DNA of 64,000 nucleotides. It comes from an uncultured Clostridium sp. (GTDB lineage Bacteria > Bacillota > Clostridia > Clostridiales > Clostridiaceae). Location: NCBI GenBank assembly GCA_900548455.1, contig URKQ01000002.1, forward strand, positions 62,001 through 126,000, in the 5' to 3' direction. A model generated the notes under the pieces. The model ran no database searches, was not told the origin of the DNA, and was given only the letters and a program-made list of their open reading frames with translations. The position numbers were made by a program, and so were the translations under genes. Each line of letters begins with the position of its first letter. The first letter of the stretch is position 1. Positions 18,597-26,811 of the stretch are shown here, one piece after another.

Positions 18597-18860
18597 CTAA
18601 AGGCTAGCTTCATATTCAGTTAATTCATTCATATAGCTTTCAAAGCCATATTCTGATAACTCTAAATTTAAATCCTTCATAGCTAAATAACCTTGCTTCA
18701 TATTTTCAAGGTAACCATCTTCGCTAGATTCTATATTATATAATATTCCACCACTAGCAATTAATTTACTATTTACTACGAATTGTTTTTCATCTAGCTT
18801 ATTAACTTTATTTTTTATTTGATCCATAGAATTTAGAACTAATTTCTTTGAGCTATCCAC
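18597..18860 (-). CDS. ndoAI: NdoAI-type antitoxin with atypical N-terminus
   Basis: An 87-residue protein directly upstream of the toxin. Its C-terminal part, NMKQGYLAMKDLNLELSE (about res 53-70), lines up well with the toxin-binding tail of B. subtilis EndoAI (LMRRGYMEMAKINLNISSE), so the antitoxin call rests on sequence and on position. The N-terminal half does not show the usual ribbon-helix-helix DNA-binding pattern (a short strand, then L...LD, then RS..I..A); KKLVLNSMDQIKNKVNKL may be a remnant. The pair may therefore not repress its own transcription in the usual way. Confidence 0.82.
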   Translation of the reverse strand: MDSSKKLVLNSMDQIKNKVNKLDEKQFVVNSKLIASGGILYNIESSEDGYLENMKQGYLAMKDLNLELSEYGFESYMNELTEYEASL

Positions 18861-18972
18861 GGACTATTACCTCCAATACTTATAACAACTATATGTACAT
18901 ATCAATTATAATTCAATAATTGCTACCATGTCAAAGAAATTATTCTTTTTTTCTACTTTTTACAACATTTTT

Positions 18973-20148
18973 TTATTTATTTTGATACCCGTAATTTTTT
19001 TCTTCAATTATTTCACCTTTTTTAATATAAATTCTAGGAATTCTTTTACTTATATCACAAAGAATTTCATAACTAATAGTTCCTATATGGTTTGCTAAGT
19101 CATCTGCAGTAATTTTATTCCCATAATCATCTGATCCTATCAATATTACTTCATCACCTATTTTTACATCGGGAACCTCTGTAACATCAACCATGCATTG
19201 ATCCATACATATTCGGCCTACTATTGGTACTATTTTACCACCAATAATTACTTTTCCCTTTCCAGCCTGTAATCTTGATAGTCCATCCGCATATCCTATT
19301 GGTAAAGTTGCAATCTTAGAAACTCTATCTGTTATATATGTTTTACCATAACTAATTCCTTCACCTTTGTTTAAAGTCTTTAAGTGTATGATTCTCGCCT
19401 TCAAAGTTAATGCTGGAGTTAAATTAACTCCTTTCATATTTACTTCAGTTGATGGGTAGTAACCATACATCATAATACCAGCCCTTACACCTTCATACTC
19501 TAAGTCAGGTAAGTCAATAATGGCTGCACTATTACTAACATGTTTAAATGGAATATATACCCCTAAGTCTTCTAGCCAACTATTAAACTTTTTAAACCTT
19601 TCTATTTGAAGTTCAGTATATTTCTTATCTTTCTCATCAGCCGTTGCAAAATGTGTAAATATACCTACAATTTTCACGCTAGGTAGCTTGCTAATTTTAT
19701 GTACCTCCTGTGCTTGTTCTATTGTAGTTAAAAACCCTATTCTTCCCATGCCAGTATCTACTGCTATGTGAATTTTTGCAATCTTATTTTTTTTCATTGC
19801 AACATCTGAAAGCACCTTAGCAGAGTTATAGGAAAAAATAGTTTGTTCAATATTATAATCTACAATTTCATCATAGAATTCTTCTCCAATAAAACCCAAT
19901 GTCATTATTGGAATTTCTACCCCTGCCCTTCTTAGCTCAACAGCCTCTGGCAGTGTAGCTACAGCAAACCTTTTCGCGCCACTATCTATTAATTCTTTAC
20001 TTATTCCAACAGCTCCATGACCATATCCATCCGCTTTTATAACAGCTATAATTTCTTTATCTCCACAAGATTTCTTTACTTGCTCTATATTATTTTCGAT
20101 GGCATCTAAATTAATCTCTGCCCAAGCTCCTCTAACTTTGCCAATCAT
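18973..20148 (-). CDS. alr: Alanine racemase
   Basis: A pyridoxal-phosphate enzyme that makes D-alanine for peptidoglycan; in spore formers it can also affect response to alanine germinants. VIKADGYGHGA (cofactor Lys in the first third) and GISYGKTYITD (second catalytic Tyr) are conserved, along with AGIMMYGYYPS and GRICMDQCMVDVT. I start it at the ATG at 20148 (391 residues) because CGAGGTG lies eight bases upstream; the longer form from a TTG at 20172 places that site inside the coding region. The C-terminus EKNYGYQNK is a few residues longer than usual. It sits between the GerS-like gene and the toxin-antitoxin genes. Confidence 0.97.
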   Translation of the reverse strand: MIGKVRGAWAEINLDAIENNIEQVKKSCGDKEIIAVIKADGYGHGAVGISKELIDSGAKRFAVATLPEAVELRRAGVEIPIMTLGFIGEEFYDEIVDYNIEQTIFSYNSAKVLSDVAMKKNKIAKIHIAVDTGMGRIGFLTTIEQAQEVHKISKLPSVKIVGIFTHFATADEKDKKYTELQIERFKKFNSWLEDLGVYIPFKHVSNSAAIIDLPDLEYEGVRAGIMMYGYYPSTEVNMKGVNLTPALTLKARIIHLKTLNKGEGISYGKTYITDRVSKIATLPIGYADGLSRLQAGKGKVIIGGKIVPIVGRICMDQCMVDVTEVPDVKIGDEVILIGSDDYGNKITADDLANHIGTISYEILCDISKRIPRIYIKKGEIIEEKNYGYQNK

Positions 20149-20211
20149 TATATTCACCTCGTATATATGCAATATCTCATTATTCTAAGTTTCAATATTA
20201 AAATAAATTAA

Positions 20212-20832
20212 TTAATAATCAAATTCTACATCGTTAATATCATATGTCCAGTCAAAATTATCATATGTGTATACAACTCTTTCATTATGGTTGCTATCAA
20301 ATAACACTAATTTCTTTGGTAAATGTTCATCCAAGGAATAGTATAAACTTCCTTCACATATATTGTTATTATTTCCTGGAATAATTGTAGTAATAATGAA
20401 ATACTCTTTATCATTTATTGCTTCCTTTTGAAATTTCAACTCTTCATTGGTGTATATTAAACCTACGTATTCACCTATAAAACCGTATTTTAATACTTCA
20501 TCAAAGTTTTTATCGAGAGTATATGTTTTTGTATTGTTATTATCCTTTACGTTTATATCACCCCCTTTAAATATAAATACTCTTCCATCATCAACTTCTA
20601 ATTTAGAGCCAATATTTTTTTTATAGGATTGAACTCCACTATACTTATTCTTTTCTCTATCATTTTTAACCTCAATGGTGACGTCAGACCTATATTTAGT
20701 TATTTGATTCAACAAATCAATAACCATATTATCATCTGTAACTTTCTTTTTCCCATTTATGTTATAAATAATTCCAACCAATATTCCTAAAGTTATAATA
20801 GCTATAAGTGCATAAGTAATCCTCTTTTTCAT
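20212..20832 (-). CDS. GerS-like membrane-anchored protein (LolA-type fold, tentative)
   Basis: A 206-residue protein with an N-terminal membrane segment (res 5-26) and no lipobox cysteine, followed by an outer domain rich in beta-strand patterns, with QSYKKNIGSKLEVDDGRVFI, TYTLDKNFDEVLKYGFIGEY and KKLVLFDSNHNERVVYTYDN in separate strands. This layout matches LolA/LppX-like proteins such as GerS of Clostridioides difficile, which is needed for cortex hydrolysis during germination and whose gene is also beside an alanine racemase gene. The call rests mainly on fold pattern and on the alr neighbour. Unlike C. difficile GerS it would be a membrane-anchored, not lipid-anchored, protein. Confidence 0.6.
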   Translation of the reverse strand: MKKRITYALIAIITLGILVGIIYNINGKKKVTDDNMVIDLLNQITKYRSDVTIEVKNDREKNKYSGVQSYKKNIGSKLEVDDGRVFIFKGGDINVKDNNNTKTYTLDKNFDEVLKYGFIGEYVGLIYTNEELKFQKEAINDKEYFIITTIIPGNNNNICEGSLYYSLDEHLPKKLVLFDSNHNERVVYTYDNFDWTYDINDVEFDY

Positions 20833-20943
20833 TGTGAACCTCCCTATTCTTATTCACTATATATCTATTATATTTTTCCTATTATAATGCTGATTTTTTT
20901 ATTTTATAGAAACTTTTCATTTAATCTATTTTTTATAGTTAAA

Positions 20944-21858
20944 TTATACTGAAGATTTACTCTGCATTATAATATCCTTTATTGCAAAAGGCAAATTATC
21001 AATAATATGTGTTGCATTTACACAAAACATTTCTTTTGCCAACATATCCCCACAGTATCCATGGACAAAGGCAGCAATTACAGTTGCTTCCAGTGGATCA
21101 TATCCTTGAGCTATAAATGATGCAATTATTCCTGTTAATGTATCCCCCATGCCACCAGATGCCATACATGGATTACCTGTAGAGTTTTCAAATACATATT
21201 CTCCATCTGTTATTATAGTATTATGATCTTTCAAAAGCACAATAACCTCATTATCTTTAGCAAAATTCTTAGCGACTTTAACTTTATCTTCTTTTATTTC
21301 ATCTATAGATAAGTTGGTTAATCTAGCCATTTCTCCATAATGAGGCGTTAAAATTATAGAACTATTTTTTCTCTCCAAAACATCTAAATTTCCTTGTAAT
21401 ACATTAAGTCCATCAGCATCAATTACTATAGGACATTCTGCATTTTCAATGGTTGTTTTTAGTATGTTAAAACTCCTTTTGCTATGACCCATCCCAGGCC
21501 CAATTGCAATGCATTTAGCTTTAACCATAATATTTCCTATTCTTTCACTTTGCTCGAAATTAATAGTCATGGCTTCATTTAATTTTACACTCATTATATC
21601 TTGAATCTCTTTGGGTACACACAATGTTATAAGCCCAGCACCACTTCTTACTGCCGCTTCAGTTGTTAAATATGCAGCGCCACAGAACCCTGTGGATCCA
21701 GCAATTATTAGCACATGTCCATAATCACCTTTATATGAATCTTCTTCTCTTTTTTTTAAAGTTGAACCTATCATCTTTTCATCCACACAAACTACTTTGT
21801 GTCTCAACCCTTTTATACCTAGTTTATTACTAAAAAACAAATTGAATGGATTATCCAT
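20944..21858 (-). CDS. nnrD: ADP-dependent NAD(P)H-hydrate dehydratase, without epimerase domain
   Basis: Repairs damaged NAD(P)H hydrate in an ADP- or ATP-driven reaction. The 304 residues hold only the ribokinase-like C-terminal domain of the YjeF family: GDYGHVLIIAGSTGFCGAA (about res 44-62), IGPGMGHSKRS, IVIDADGLNVL, LTPHYGEMARL and the catalytic GGMGDTLTGIIAS (about 235-247). The N-terminal NnrE epimerase domain present in the fused bacterial form is missing; about 35 residues of unrelated sequence precede the dehydratase. It starts one base after acpS ends, a common pairing. Confidence 0.93.
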   Translation of the reverse strand: MDNPFNLFFSNKLGIKGLRHKVVCVDEKMIGSTLKKREEDSYKGDYGHVLIIAGSTGFCGAAYLTTEAAVRSGAGLITLCVPKEIQDIMSVKLNEAMTINFEQSERIGNIMVKAKCIAIGPGMGHSKRSFNILKTTIENAECPIVIDADGLNVLQGNLDVLERKNSSIILTPHYGEMARLTNLSIDEIKEDKVKVAKNFAKDNEVIVLLKDHNTIITDGEYVFENSTGNPCMASGGMGDTLTGIIASFIAQGYDPLEATVIAAFVHGYCGDMLAKEMFCVNATHIIDNLPFAIKDIIMQSKSSV

Positions 21859-21859
21859 A

Positions 21860-22237
21860 CTAAACCTCCTCTAATATGGCATAAGCAATTGCTGCATCAT
21901 CTCCATGAGAAATACTTAAATGTAAAGTTGTATTACCATTTCTATCAGCAATTTTTTTAGCATTACCATTAAGTTTAACTATGGGTTTACCTAATTTATC
22001 ATTTAATACAGTAATATCCCTAAAAGAAAATTCTCTAAATCCAGTTCCTAATGCCTTAGCAATAGCTTCTTTTGCAGCAAACCTACCTGCAATATATTCT
22101 GGTCTTAAATTTCTTTCTTCGAGAAACTCAATTTCCTTATCCGTAAATATTTTTTTTAAGAAACTATCCCTTTTATCATTCATTATTTTATTAATTCTTT
22201 TTATCTCAACAATATCTGTACCAATTCCTACTATCAT
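21860..22237 (-). CDS. acpS: Holo-[acyl-carrier-protein] synthase
   Basis: Transfers 4'-phosphopantetheine from CoA to acyl carrier protein, switching on fatty acid synthesis. IVGIGTDIVEIKRI with the metal-binding Asp, and RFAAKEAIAKALGTG with the Glu ligand, are both visible; HLSISHGDDAAIAYAILEE closes the domain. I start it at the ATG at 22237 (125 residues), where AGAAGG lies nine bases upstream. A GTG at 22246 would put the ribosome site directly against the start codon. It heads the run acpS-nnrD-gerS-like-alr-ndoAI-ndoA. Confidence 0.96.
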   Translation of the reverse strand: MIVGIGTDIVEIKRINKIMNDKRDSFLKKIFTDKEIEFLEERNLRPEYIAGRFAAKEAIAKALGTGFREFSFRDITVLNDKLGKPIVKLNGNAKKIADRNGNTTLHLSISHGDDAAIAYAILEEV

Positions 22238-22310
22238 TTTTTTCACCCTTCTTTTGTAAACTTTATCTATATTTTACCATACATTTAATGTTTTATTATA
22301 CCTTTTTTTG

Positions 22311-22646
22311 TTAACAACATAATTTATCAAAATCTCTATAAAAATCATCAATTACTTCTTCCGTAATATCTAAAAGATGGATTGGCGAAACATTATTATT
22401 GCTCAGCATCTCTATAAATTCTAAAGCTTTATATTTAAATGGGCTAATATATTCTACTTCTTCTCTATATAGCATGTCCATTTTATCACATCTTTTAACA
22501 TAACTTATTGCTTCTACCCCATAAACAATAAACTTTTCTTCTCTGTCACCACACTTCATAGATAACGTTCTTTCTACTAAATTATATACGTATTCTAATA
22601 CTTCTCCATCATATTTGACATTACACTTTTTAGTATCGACTATCAC
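22311..22646 (-). CDS. Conserved clostridial protein of unknown function (DUF6514-like, tentative)
   Basis: About 111 residues, soluble, acidic at the C-terminus. The pattern Y-x-V-E-x-I..., EYISPFKYKALEFIEML and NNVSPIHLLDITEEVIDDF resembles small clostridial proteins annotated as DUF6514, from memory only. The GTG at 22646 is favoured because GGGGGTG lies seven bases upstream; the longer reading to 22667 (MYCGGVF) would place that site inside the gene. No function is known to me. Upstream is a large inverted repeat with a T-tract. Confidence 0.65.
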   Translation of the reverse strand: MIVDTKKCNVKYDGEVLEYVYNLVERTLSMKCGDREEKFIVYGVEAISYVKRCDKMDMLYREEVEYISPFKYKALEFIEMLSNNNVSPIHLLDITEEVIDDFYRDFDKLCC

Positions 22647-22718
22647 AAAGACACCCCCACAATACACTGTTAAATGTGTATCCCTATTTATATTTCAAAT
22701 TGTATCACTGTAAAAAAA

Positions 22719-22781
22719 AATAATGTGTAACATTTTGTAGGTTGAAAAAAAATATCTCCCCCCTTAAATTTACACATTATT
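22719..22781 (-). terminator. Long-loop hairpin with T-tract between the DUF4129 gene and the next gene
   Basis: A perfect 12-bp inverted repeat (AATAATGTGTAA at 22719-22730, TTACACATTATT at 22770-22781) encloses 39 bases that include GGGGGGAGAT followed by eight T. On the minus strand the 3' arm runs straight into TTTTTTTTTAC, so it reads as an intrinsic terminator, or an attenuator because of its unusual loop. Confidence 0.55.
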
Positions 22782-22876
22782 TCAAAATCCATTCTTTATT
22801 TTTAACTTCTATATTTTTTTAATTTTACAAGCTTTTTTTAATATCAGTGAATTACTTTATTTTATCCTTTTCTGTC

Positions 22877-24142
22877 TTACTGTGTAGAATCTTTTTTTAG
22901 ATTTTTATACTTTTTAGAAGTTTTATTTACAATGTCTTTTGTCCTTCCTTCCATTTCATCATTTATTTCTTCTCTTGAAAATTTAGCCTTGTTGTAAATC
23001 TTCGTAACTTCTGAAAAATCATTTACGTCATCTACAGATATTTTAATAGTATTTTCAAACTGCTTAGGCGTCATGTATCTTTTAAATACACCTTTTTCCT
23101 CTGAATTACTTGCAAATTTTTCATATTTATAGATAACTTCTTCTCTTGAAGTTCCTTTCCGCCTAAAGATATCATGTAAAATACTCATTTTCTTTTTTCC
23201 TTCTGAATTAGGATTAATATCTTCTATTGTCTCTTCATAACTTAATTCTTCACTTTTAATTTCTACATGTCTAATTTGTTTTATAATTCTAATAGCAGCC
23301 CATATAATAAAAAGTATTATTACAACCTTTATTACAATTAAAACCATATTAACTATTTTCGGATCCATTTGATATATTGCCTCTGTATTGCTTTCTGCAT
23401 ATAAATCATTATTAGCAACTTCAATTGGCTTATATCCTGCTCTTTTACTTAATAGTGTATATATCCAATTAACCGGTTTTTCTAATATTATTAATAATAG
23501 TGAAATTATCTTACCTAATACAAACGATACTACGTTAGATAATATTTTACCTAATGATACAAAAATTTGATAAAAAAAATCCATAGTAAGCATTATTGCA
23601 AAAAAAACAATGGAAATATTAGTATTTCTAAATATTTTATCTTTTTTAATCTTATTAGAATAAACTAAAATTTCTCTTAAGGCAATAATCATTAAAATTA
23701 AATATATCAATATCATTCTATAAATTACACTTGATGTTTTTATTGAAAGAAAGGATTCAATAACAGCTAATAATAATATTATAGCAAGGCCTTTAATTAA
23801 TATCCCTTTATTCCATTCATAATTTATATCACCCTCAAATTTATATACATATATAATATTTATAAAAAGTATAAATATTAAGTTGCTTACAGTTGTATTA
23901 CCACCTTGAAAAATAATTTCAAATAAAACAGCTGGGATCATTGCAATGAAAACTGAAGTCCAAGGACTTTTACCCTTAGATAAGAAATATTTTAATAGCA
24001 CCTGAACTACAAATGTTATTATAAATATTTCTAAACTCATTTTATTTCCACTATTTATTGAAATCAAGGCACTATAAATACAGGCTGCAACCATCAATAA
24101 TGGTGCTGCATAATATAATCTTACTTTTTCACCCCAATTCAT
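22877..24142 (-). CDS. Polytopic membrane protein with C-terminal DUF4129 domain
   Basis: 421 residues with about nine membrane helices (seven in the first 190, then two around 205-225 and 264-285) and a cytoplasmic tail. The tail has the DUF4129 pattern: IYKYEKFASNSEEKGVFKRY, then TPKQFENTI and VTKIYNKAKFSREEI. In most genomes a DUF4129 segment ends a TgpA-like protein carrying an extracellular transglutaminase domain. Here no such domain lies between the helices. It follows DUF58 by two bases and is last in the moxR operon. Confidence 0.82.
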   Translation of the reverse strand: MNWGEKVRLYYAAPLLMVAACIYSALISINSGNKMSLEIFIITFVVQVLLKYFLSKGKSPWTSVFIAMIPAVLFEIIFQGGNTTVSNLIFILFINIIYVYKFEGDINYEWNKGILIKGLAIILLLAVIESFLSIKTSSVIYRMILIYLILMIIALREILVYSNKIKKDKIFRNTNISIVFFAIMLTMDFFYQIFVSLGKILSNVVSFVLGKIISLLLIILEKPVNWIYTLLSKRAGYKPIEVANNDLYAESNTEAIYQMDPKIVNMVLIVIKVVIILFIIWAAIRIIKQIRHVEIKSEELSYEETIEDINPNSEGKKKMSILHDIFRRKGTSREEVIYKYEKFASNSEEKGVFKRYMTPKQFENTIKISVDDVNDFSEVTKIYNKAKFSREEINDEMEGRTKDIVNKTSKKYKNLKKDSTQ

Positions 24143-24144
24143 AA

Positions 24145-25263
24145 TTAATTTCTCCCCTTATATATAATCTTCTCAATACCTTTAATGAAAGGAACATCAC
24201 CCTTTGGAGATACATCTATAAGTTTTATTTTATATCCCTTCATAGCTAAACTTGAAAATATTTTCTGACCTTTTTTACTTAAATACGGAGTAATTAGTAC
24301 ATAACTATGATCTAATTGAAATTTGTTAATTTTACTTTCAATATATACATCAAAGTCACACTTTATGCCATAACTTATTCTAGCACAATACTCTAAAATT
24401 CTATTGAAGTTACCTCTCGTTGGTTCAACCTCATTAGAGCCCCTTTCATTTATATATATGAGCTGAGAATTGCTCCAGATTCCAACTTCTACCCCATCCT
24501 TAGATGCTCTGGCGCCTACAGAAACAGCCAAGTCTATTATGTTTTCAGTTGTATCTTCATTTACCGATTCCCAAAACTGATTGCTACTTTGACAACACAA
24601 TATCAATACTAATTTCTCACTAGATGTATAATCATATTCTTTTACCATTAATTTATTAGCCTTTAAAGAGGACTTCCAGTGAATATCTTTCATCCTATCT
24701 TCAACACAATATTCTCTTATTCCCCTAGTATAAATAGGATCTTTATATATCCACCTTTTTACTATAGTGTCACCTTGCGAGTTAGTAGAATCAAACTTAT
24801 ACTCAGATAATTTTTTAACCTTAGGATATACTATCATCTCTACGAAATCTAATATACTCTTGCTTTCCATACTTAACCCTAAATGATCAGCTAATGTAAT
24901 CTTAAGATTTTTTATATTATATACACCTCTATTATTAGCAATTAAAGTATATGTTCTAATTTTCCTTTGGAATTTCTTTACCGAATATCTACTAACATGC
25001 TTTACTCCCTCTGCTACGTCTCCTGACTCATCTAACATAGTTAATTTTTTAGGTAATACTTCTTCAATTATTAAAAAAGGAATATAGCATTTATTTTTAT
25101 TTTCTATACTTAATCTGATATTAAACTTATCTCCTGCAGTAACTTTTTGTGGAAAAACCTCTCTCTTAATACTTATTTTTTTTAACCTTCTATTTGAAAA
25201 CCCTTCTGCAAATATAACTACGCCTAAAACTATGATTGCAATTAAAAAAACTTGAAAAATCAT
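24145..25263 (-). CDS. DUF58-domain protein
   Basis: A 372-residue protein with one or two N-terminal membrane segments (res 1-18), a beta-rich middle part (VTAGDKFNIRLSIEN and similar), and a DUF58 core around res 180-260 with the diagnostic GIREYCVEDRMKDIHWKSSL and LMVKEYDYTSSEKLVL. The C-terminal part resembles a von Willebrand A fold. DUF58 proteins are partners of MoxR ATPases, thought to help fold or assemble large complexes. It is 9 bases from moxR and 2 bases from the DUF4129 gene. Confidence 0.88.
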   Translation of the reverse strand: MIFQVFLIAIIVLGVVIFAEGFSNRRLKKISIKREVFPQKVTAGDKFNIRLSIENKNKCYIPFLIIEEVLPKKLTMLDESGDVAEGVKHVSRYSVKKFQRKIRTYTLIANNRGVYNIKNLKITLADHLGLSMESKSILDFVEMIVYPKVKKLSEYKFDSTNSQGDTIVKRWIYKDPIYTRGIREYCVEDRMKDIHWKSSLKANKLMVKEYDYTSSEKLVLILCCQSSNQFWESVNEDTTENIIDLAVSVGARASKDGVEVGIWSNSQLIYINERGSNEVEPTRGNFNRILEYCARISYGIKCDFDVYIESKINKFQLDHSYVLITPYLSKKGQKIFSSLAMKGYKIKLIDVSPKGDVPFIKGIEKIIYKGRN

Positions 25264-25272
25264 GATACACCT

Positions 25273-26223
25273 CTAATTATGAACAATTGGAGTTTCAACA
25301 CTAGACAATATATTATTTATAAACTTCTGTTTTTTGTCACTTGCTTCACTTATTTCATCTTTCAAAATAATTCTATGACTCATTATAGGAATAGCTAGCT
25401 CCTTTACATCTTCAAGTAGTACATAATCTCTACTATTTATTGCAGCTAAAGCTTGGCAACCTTTAAGTAAATTTAATGTTGCTCTTGGACTGCATCCCAG
25501 TTCTACTTCCGGACTATTTCTTGTGGCTACTACTATATCTAAAATATACTTTTTAATAGACTGATCAACATAAACTTTGTTGTAATTATTTTGAACATAT
25601 AAAATTTCTTCCGTAGTAATAACACTACTTAAACTTTCCAATGGATCTGATTCTATAAATCTATCCATAACTCTAAGTTCCTCTGAATAATTAGGATAGC
25701 CCATTGATAATTTCATAAAAAATCTATCTAACTGCGCTTCTGGTAATGGAAACGTCCCAAATTGCTCAACTGGATTTTGAGTTGCTATAACAAAAAAAGG
25801 TCTTTCTAGTTTAATGGTATTTCCTTCTACCGTAATTTGATTTTCTTCCATGCACTCTAATAGAGCTGACTGTGTTCGTGGTGTGGCTCTATTTATTTCA
25901 TCTGCTAAAACAATATTGCTTAATAACGGACCAGCCTTAAATTCAAATTCCTTGCTTTTTTGATTATAATAATATATTCCTGTTAAATCAGATGGCAATA
26001 AATCTGGTGTAAATTGAATTCTTTTAAACGTACAATTCATACTTTTAGATAGCGCTCTACACAATTTCGTTTTTCCAAGTCCAGGAACATCCTCTAGGAG
26101 CACATGTCCTGAGGCAATGAATGCCACAATTACCTTTTCAATTACATCCTCTTTCCCTACTATAACCTGAGATACATTATCTACAATCTTATCTTTAAAT
26201 AATTTAAAACTTTTTGTATCCAC
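25273..26223 (-). CDS. MoxR-family AAA+ ATPase
   Basis: 316 residues. Walker A is EDVPGLGKTKLCRALS (about res 37-52), Walker B is IVLADEINRATPRTQSALLE, sensor 1 is FVIATQNPVEQFGTFPLPEAQLDRF, quoted in two parts (FVIATQNPVEQFG, then TFPLPEAQLDRF), and sensor 2 is GCSPRATLNLL. MoxR ATPases act as chaperones for partner proteins with von Willebrand A domains, here most likely the DUF58 protein next door. First gene of a three-gene operon; ATG at 26223 has GGAGGTGGTT just before it. Confidence 0.94.
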   Translation of the reverse strand: MDTKSFKLFKDKIVDNVSQVIVGKEDVIEKVIVAFIASGHVLLEDVPGLGKTKLCRALSKSMNCTFKRIQFTPDLLPSDLTGIYYYNQKSKEFEFKAGPLLSNIVLADEINRATPRTQSALLECMEENQITVEGNTIKLERPFFVIATQNPVEQFGTFPLPEAQLDRFFMKLSMGYPNYSEELRVMDRFIESDPLESLSSVITTEEILYVQNNYNKVYVDQSIKKYILDIVVATRNSPEVELGCSPRATLNLLKGCQALAAINSRDYVLLEDVKELAIPIMSHRIILKDEISEASDKKQKFINNILSSVETPIVHN

Positions 26224-26343
26224 AAAACCACCTCCATATATTAACTTAAAAATCCAATAATATTAATATGTAATAATCTTTTTTTATTATAACATTTTAA
26301 TTGTTAGAATAATATACAAAATATTCTGTATTTAAGTATAAAA

Positions 26344-26371
26344 AGAGCGTTTAAACTATTTTAAACGCTCT
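26344..26371 (-). terminator. Terminator after ssb
   Basis: Perfect 12-bp stem AGAGCGTTTAAA / TTTAAACGCTCT with a four-base loop, starting 14 bases after the SSB stop codon and followed by TTTTTAT on the minus strand. Confidence 0.85.
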
Positions 26372-26384
26372 AAATCAAATAAAG

Positions 26385-26726
26385 TTATCCAATTTCCTCC
26401 TTGGTTTTCTTACTACTCATAAATTGGAACTCATCTGCTATTACTTCTGATATATATTTTTTTTGCCCCTCTTCATTTTCATAATGTCTACTTTGTAACC
26501 TTCCAGTAACACTAATCAAGCTTCCTTTAGTAAGATATTCACTAACTATTTCTGCTTTTTTTCCTCTCAACACAACAGGAATAAAATCTACATGTTTTTC
26601 ACCTGTTGCTGTTTTGTAAGGCCTATCAACAGCCAATACTAATCGTGTTAAAACCTTACTGCTATCTTCAAATACTTTAATTTCTGGATCCTTAGTTAAT
26701 CTTCCAACTAAAACAATTCTATTCAT
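26385..26726 (-). CDS. Short single-stranded DNA-binding protein without an acidic tail
   Basis: A 113-residue protein consisting almost only of an OB fold: MNRIVLVGRLTKDPEIK, LAVDRPYK, DFIPVVLRGKKAEIVSEYL, GSLISVTGRLQSRHYENEE. The acidic C-terminal tip (DDDIPF-type) through which replicative SSBs recruit partners is absent; the tail is SSKKTKEEIG. It is therefore likely an accessory SSB (compare SsbB of B. subtilis, used in transformation) rather than the essential one, which is normally encoded between rpsF and rpsR. It has its own terminator. Confidence 0.88.
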   Translation of the reverse strand: MNRIVLVGRLTKDPEIKVFEDSSKVLTRLVLAVDRPYKTATGEKHVDFIPVVLRGKKAEIVSEYLTKGSLISVTGRLQSRHYENEEGQKKYISEVIADEFQFMSSKKTKEEIG

Positions 26727-26811
26727 ATATATCCCTCCAAAAACATATCATTTTTTGTAATATTACCCACGCAAAATATTTTTAATCACTTTTGGAGAAA
26801 AAATTTAAAAA

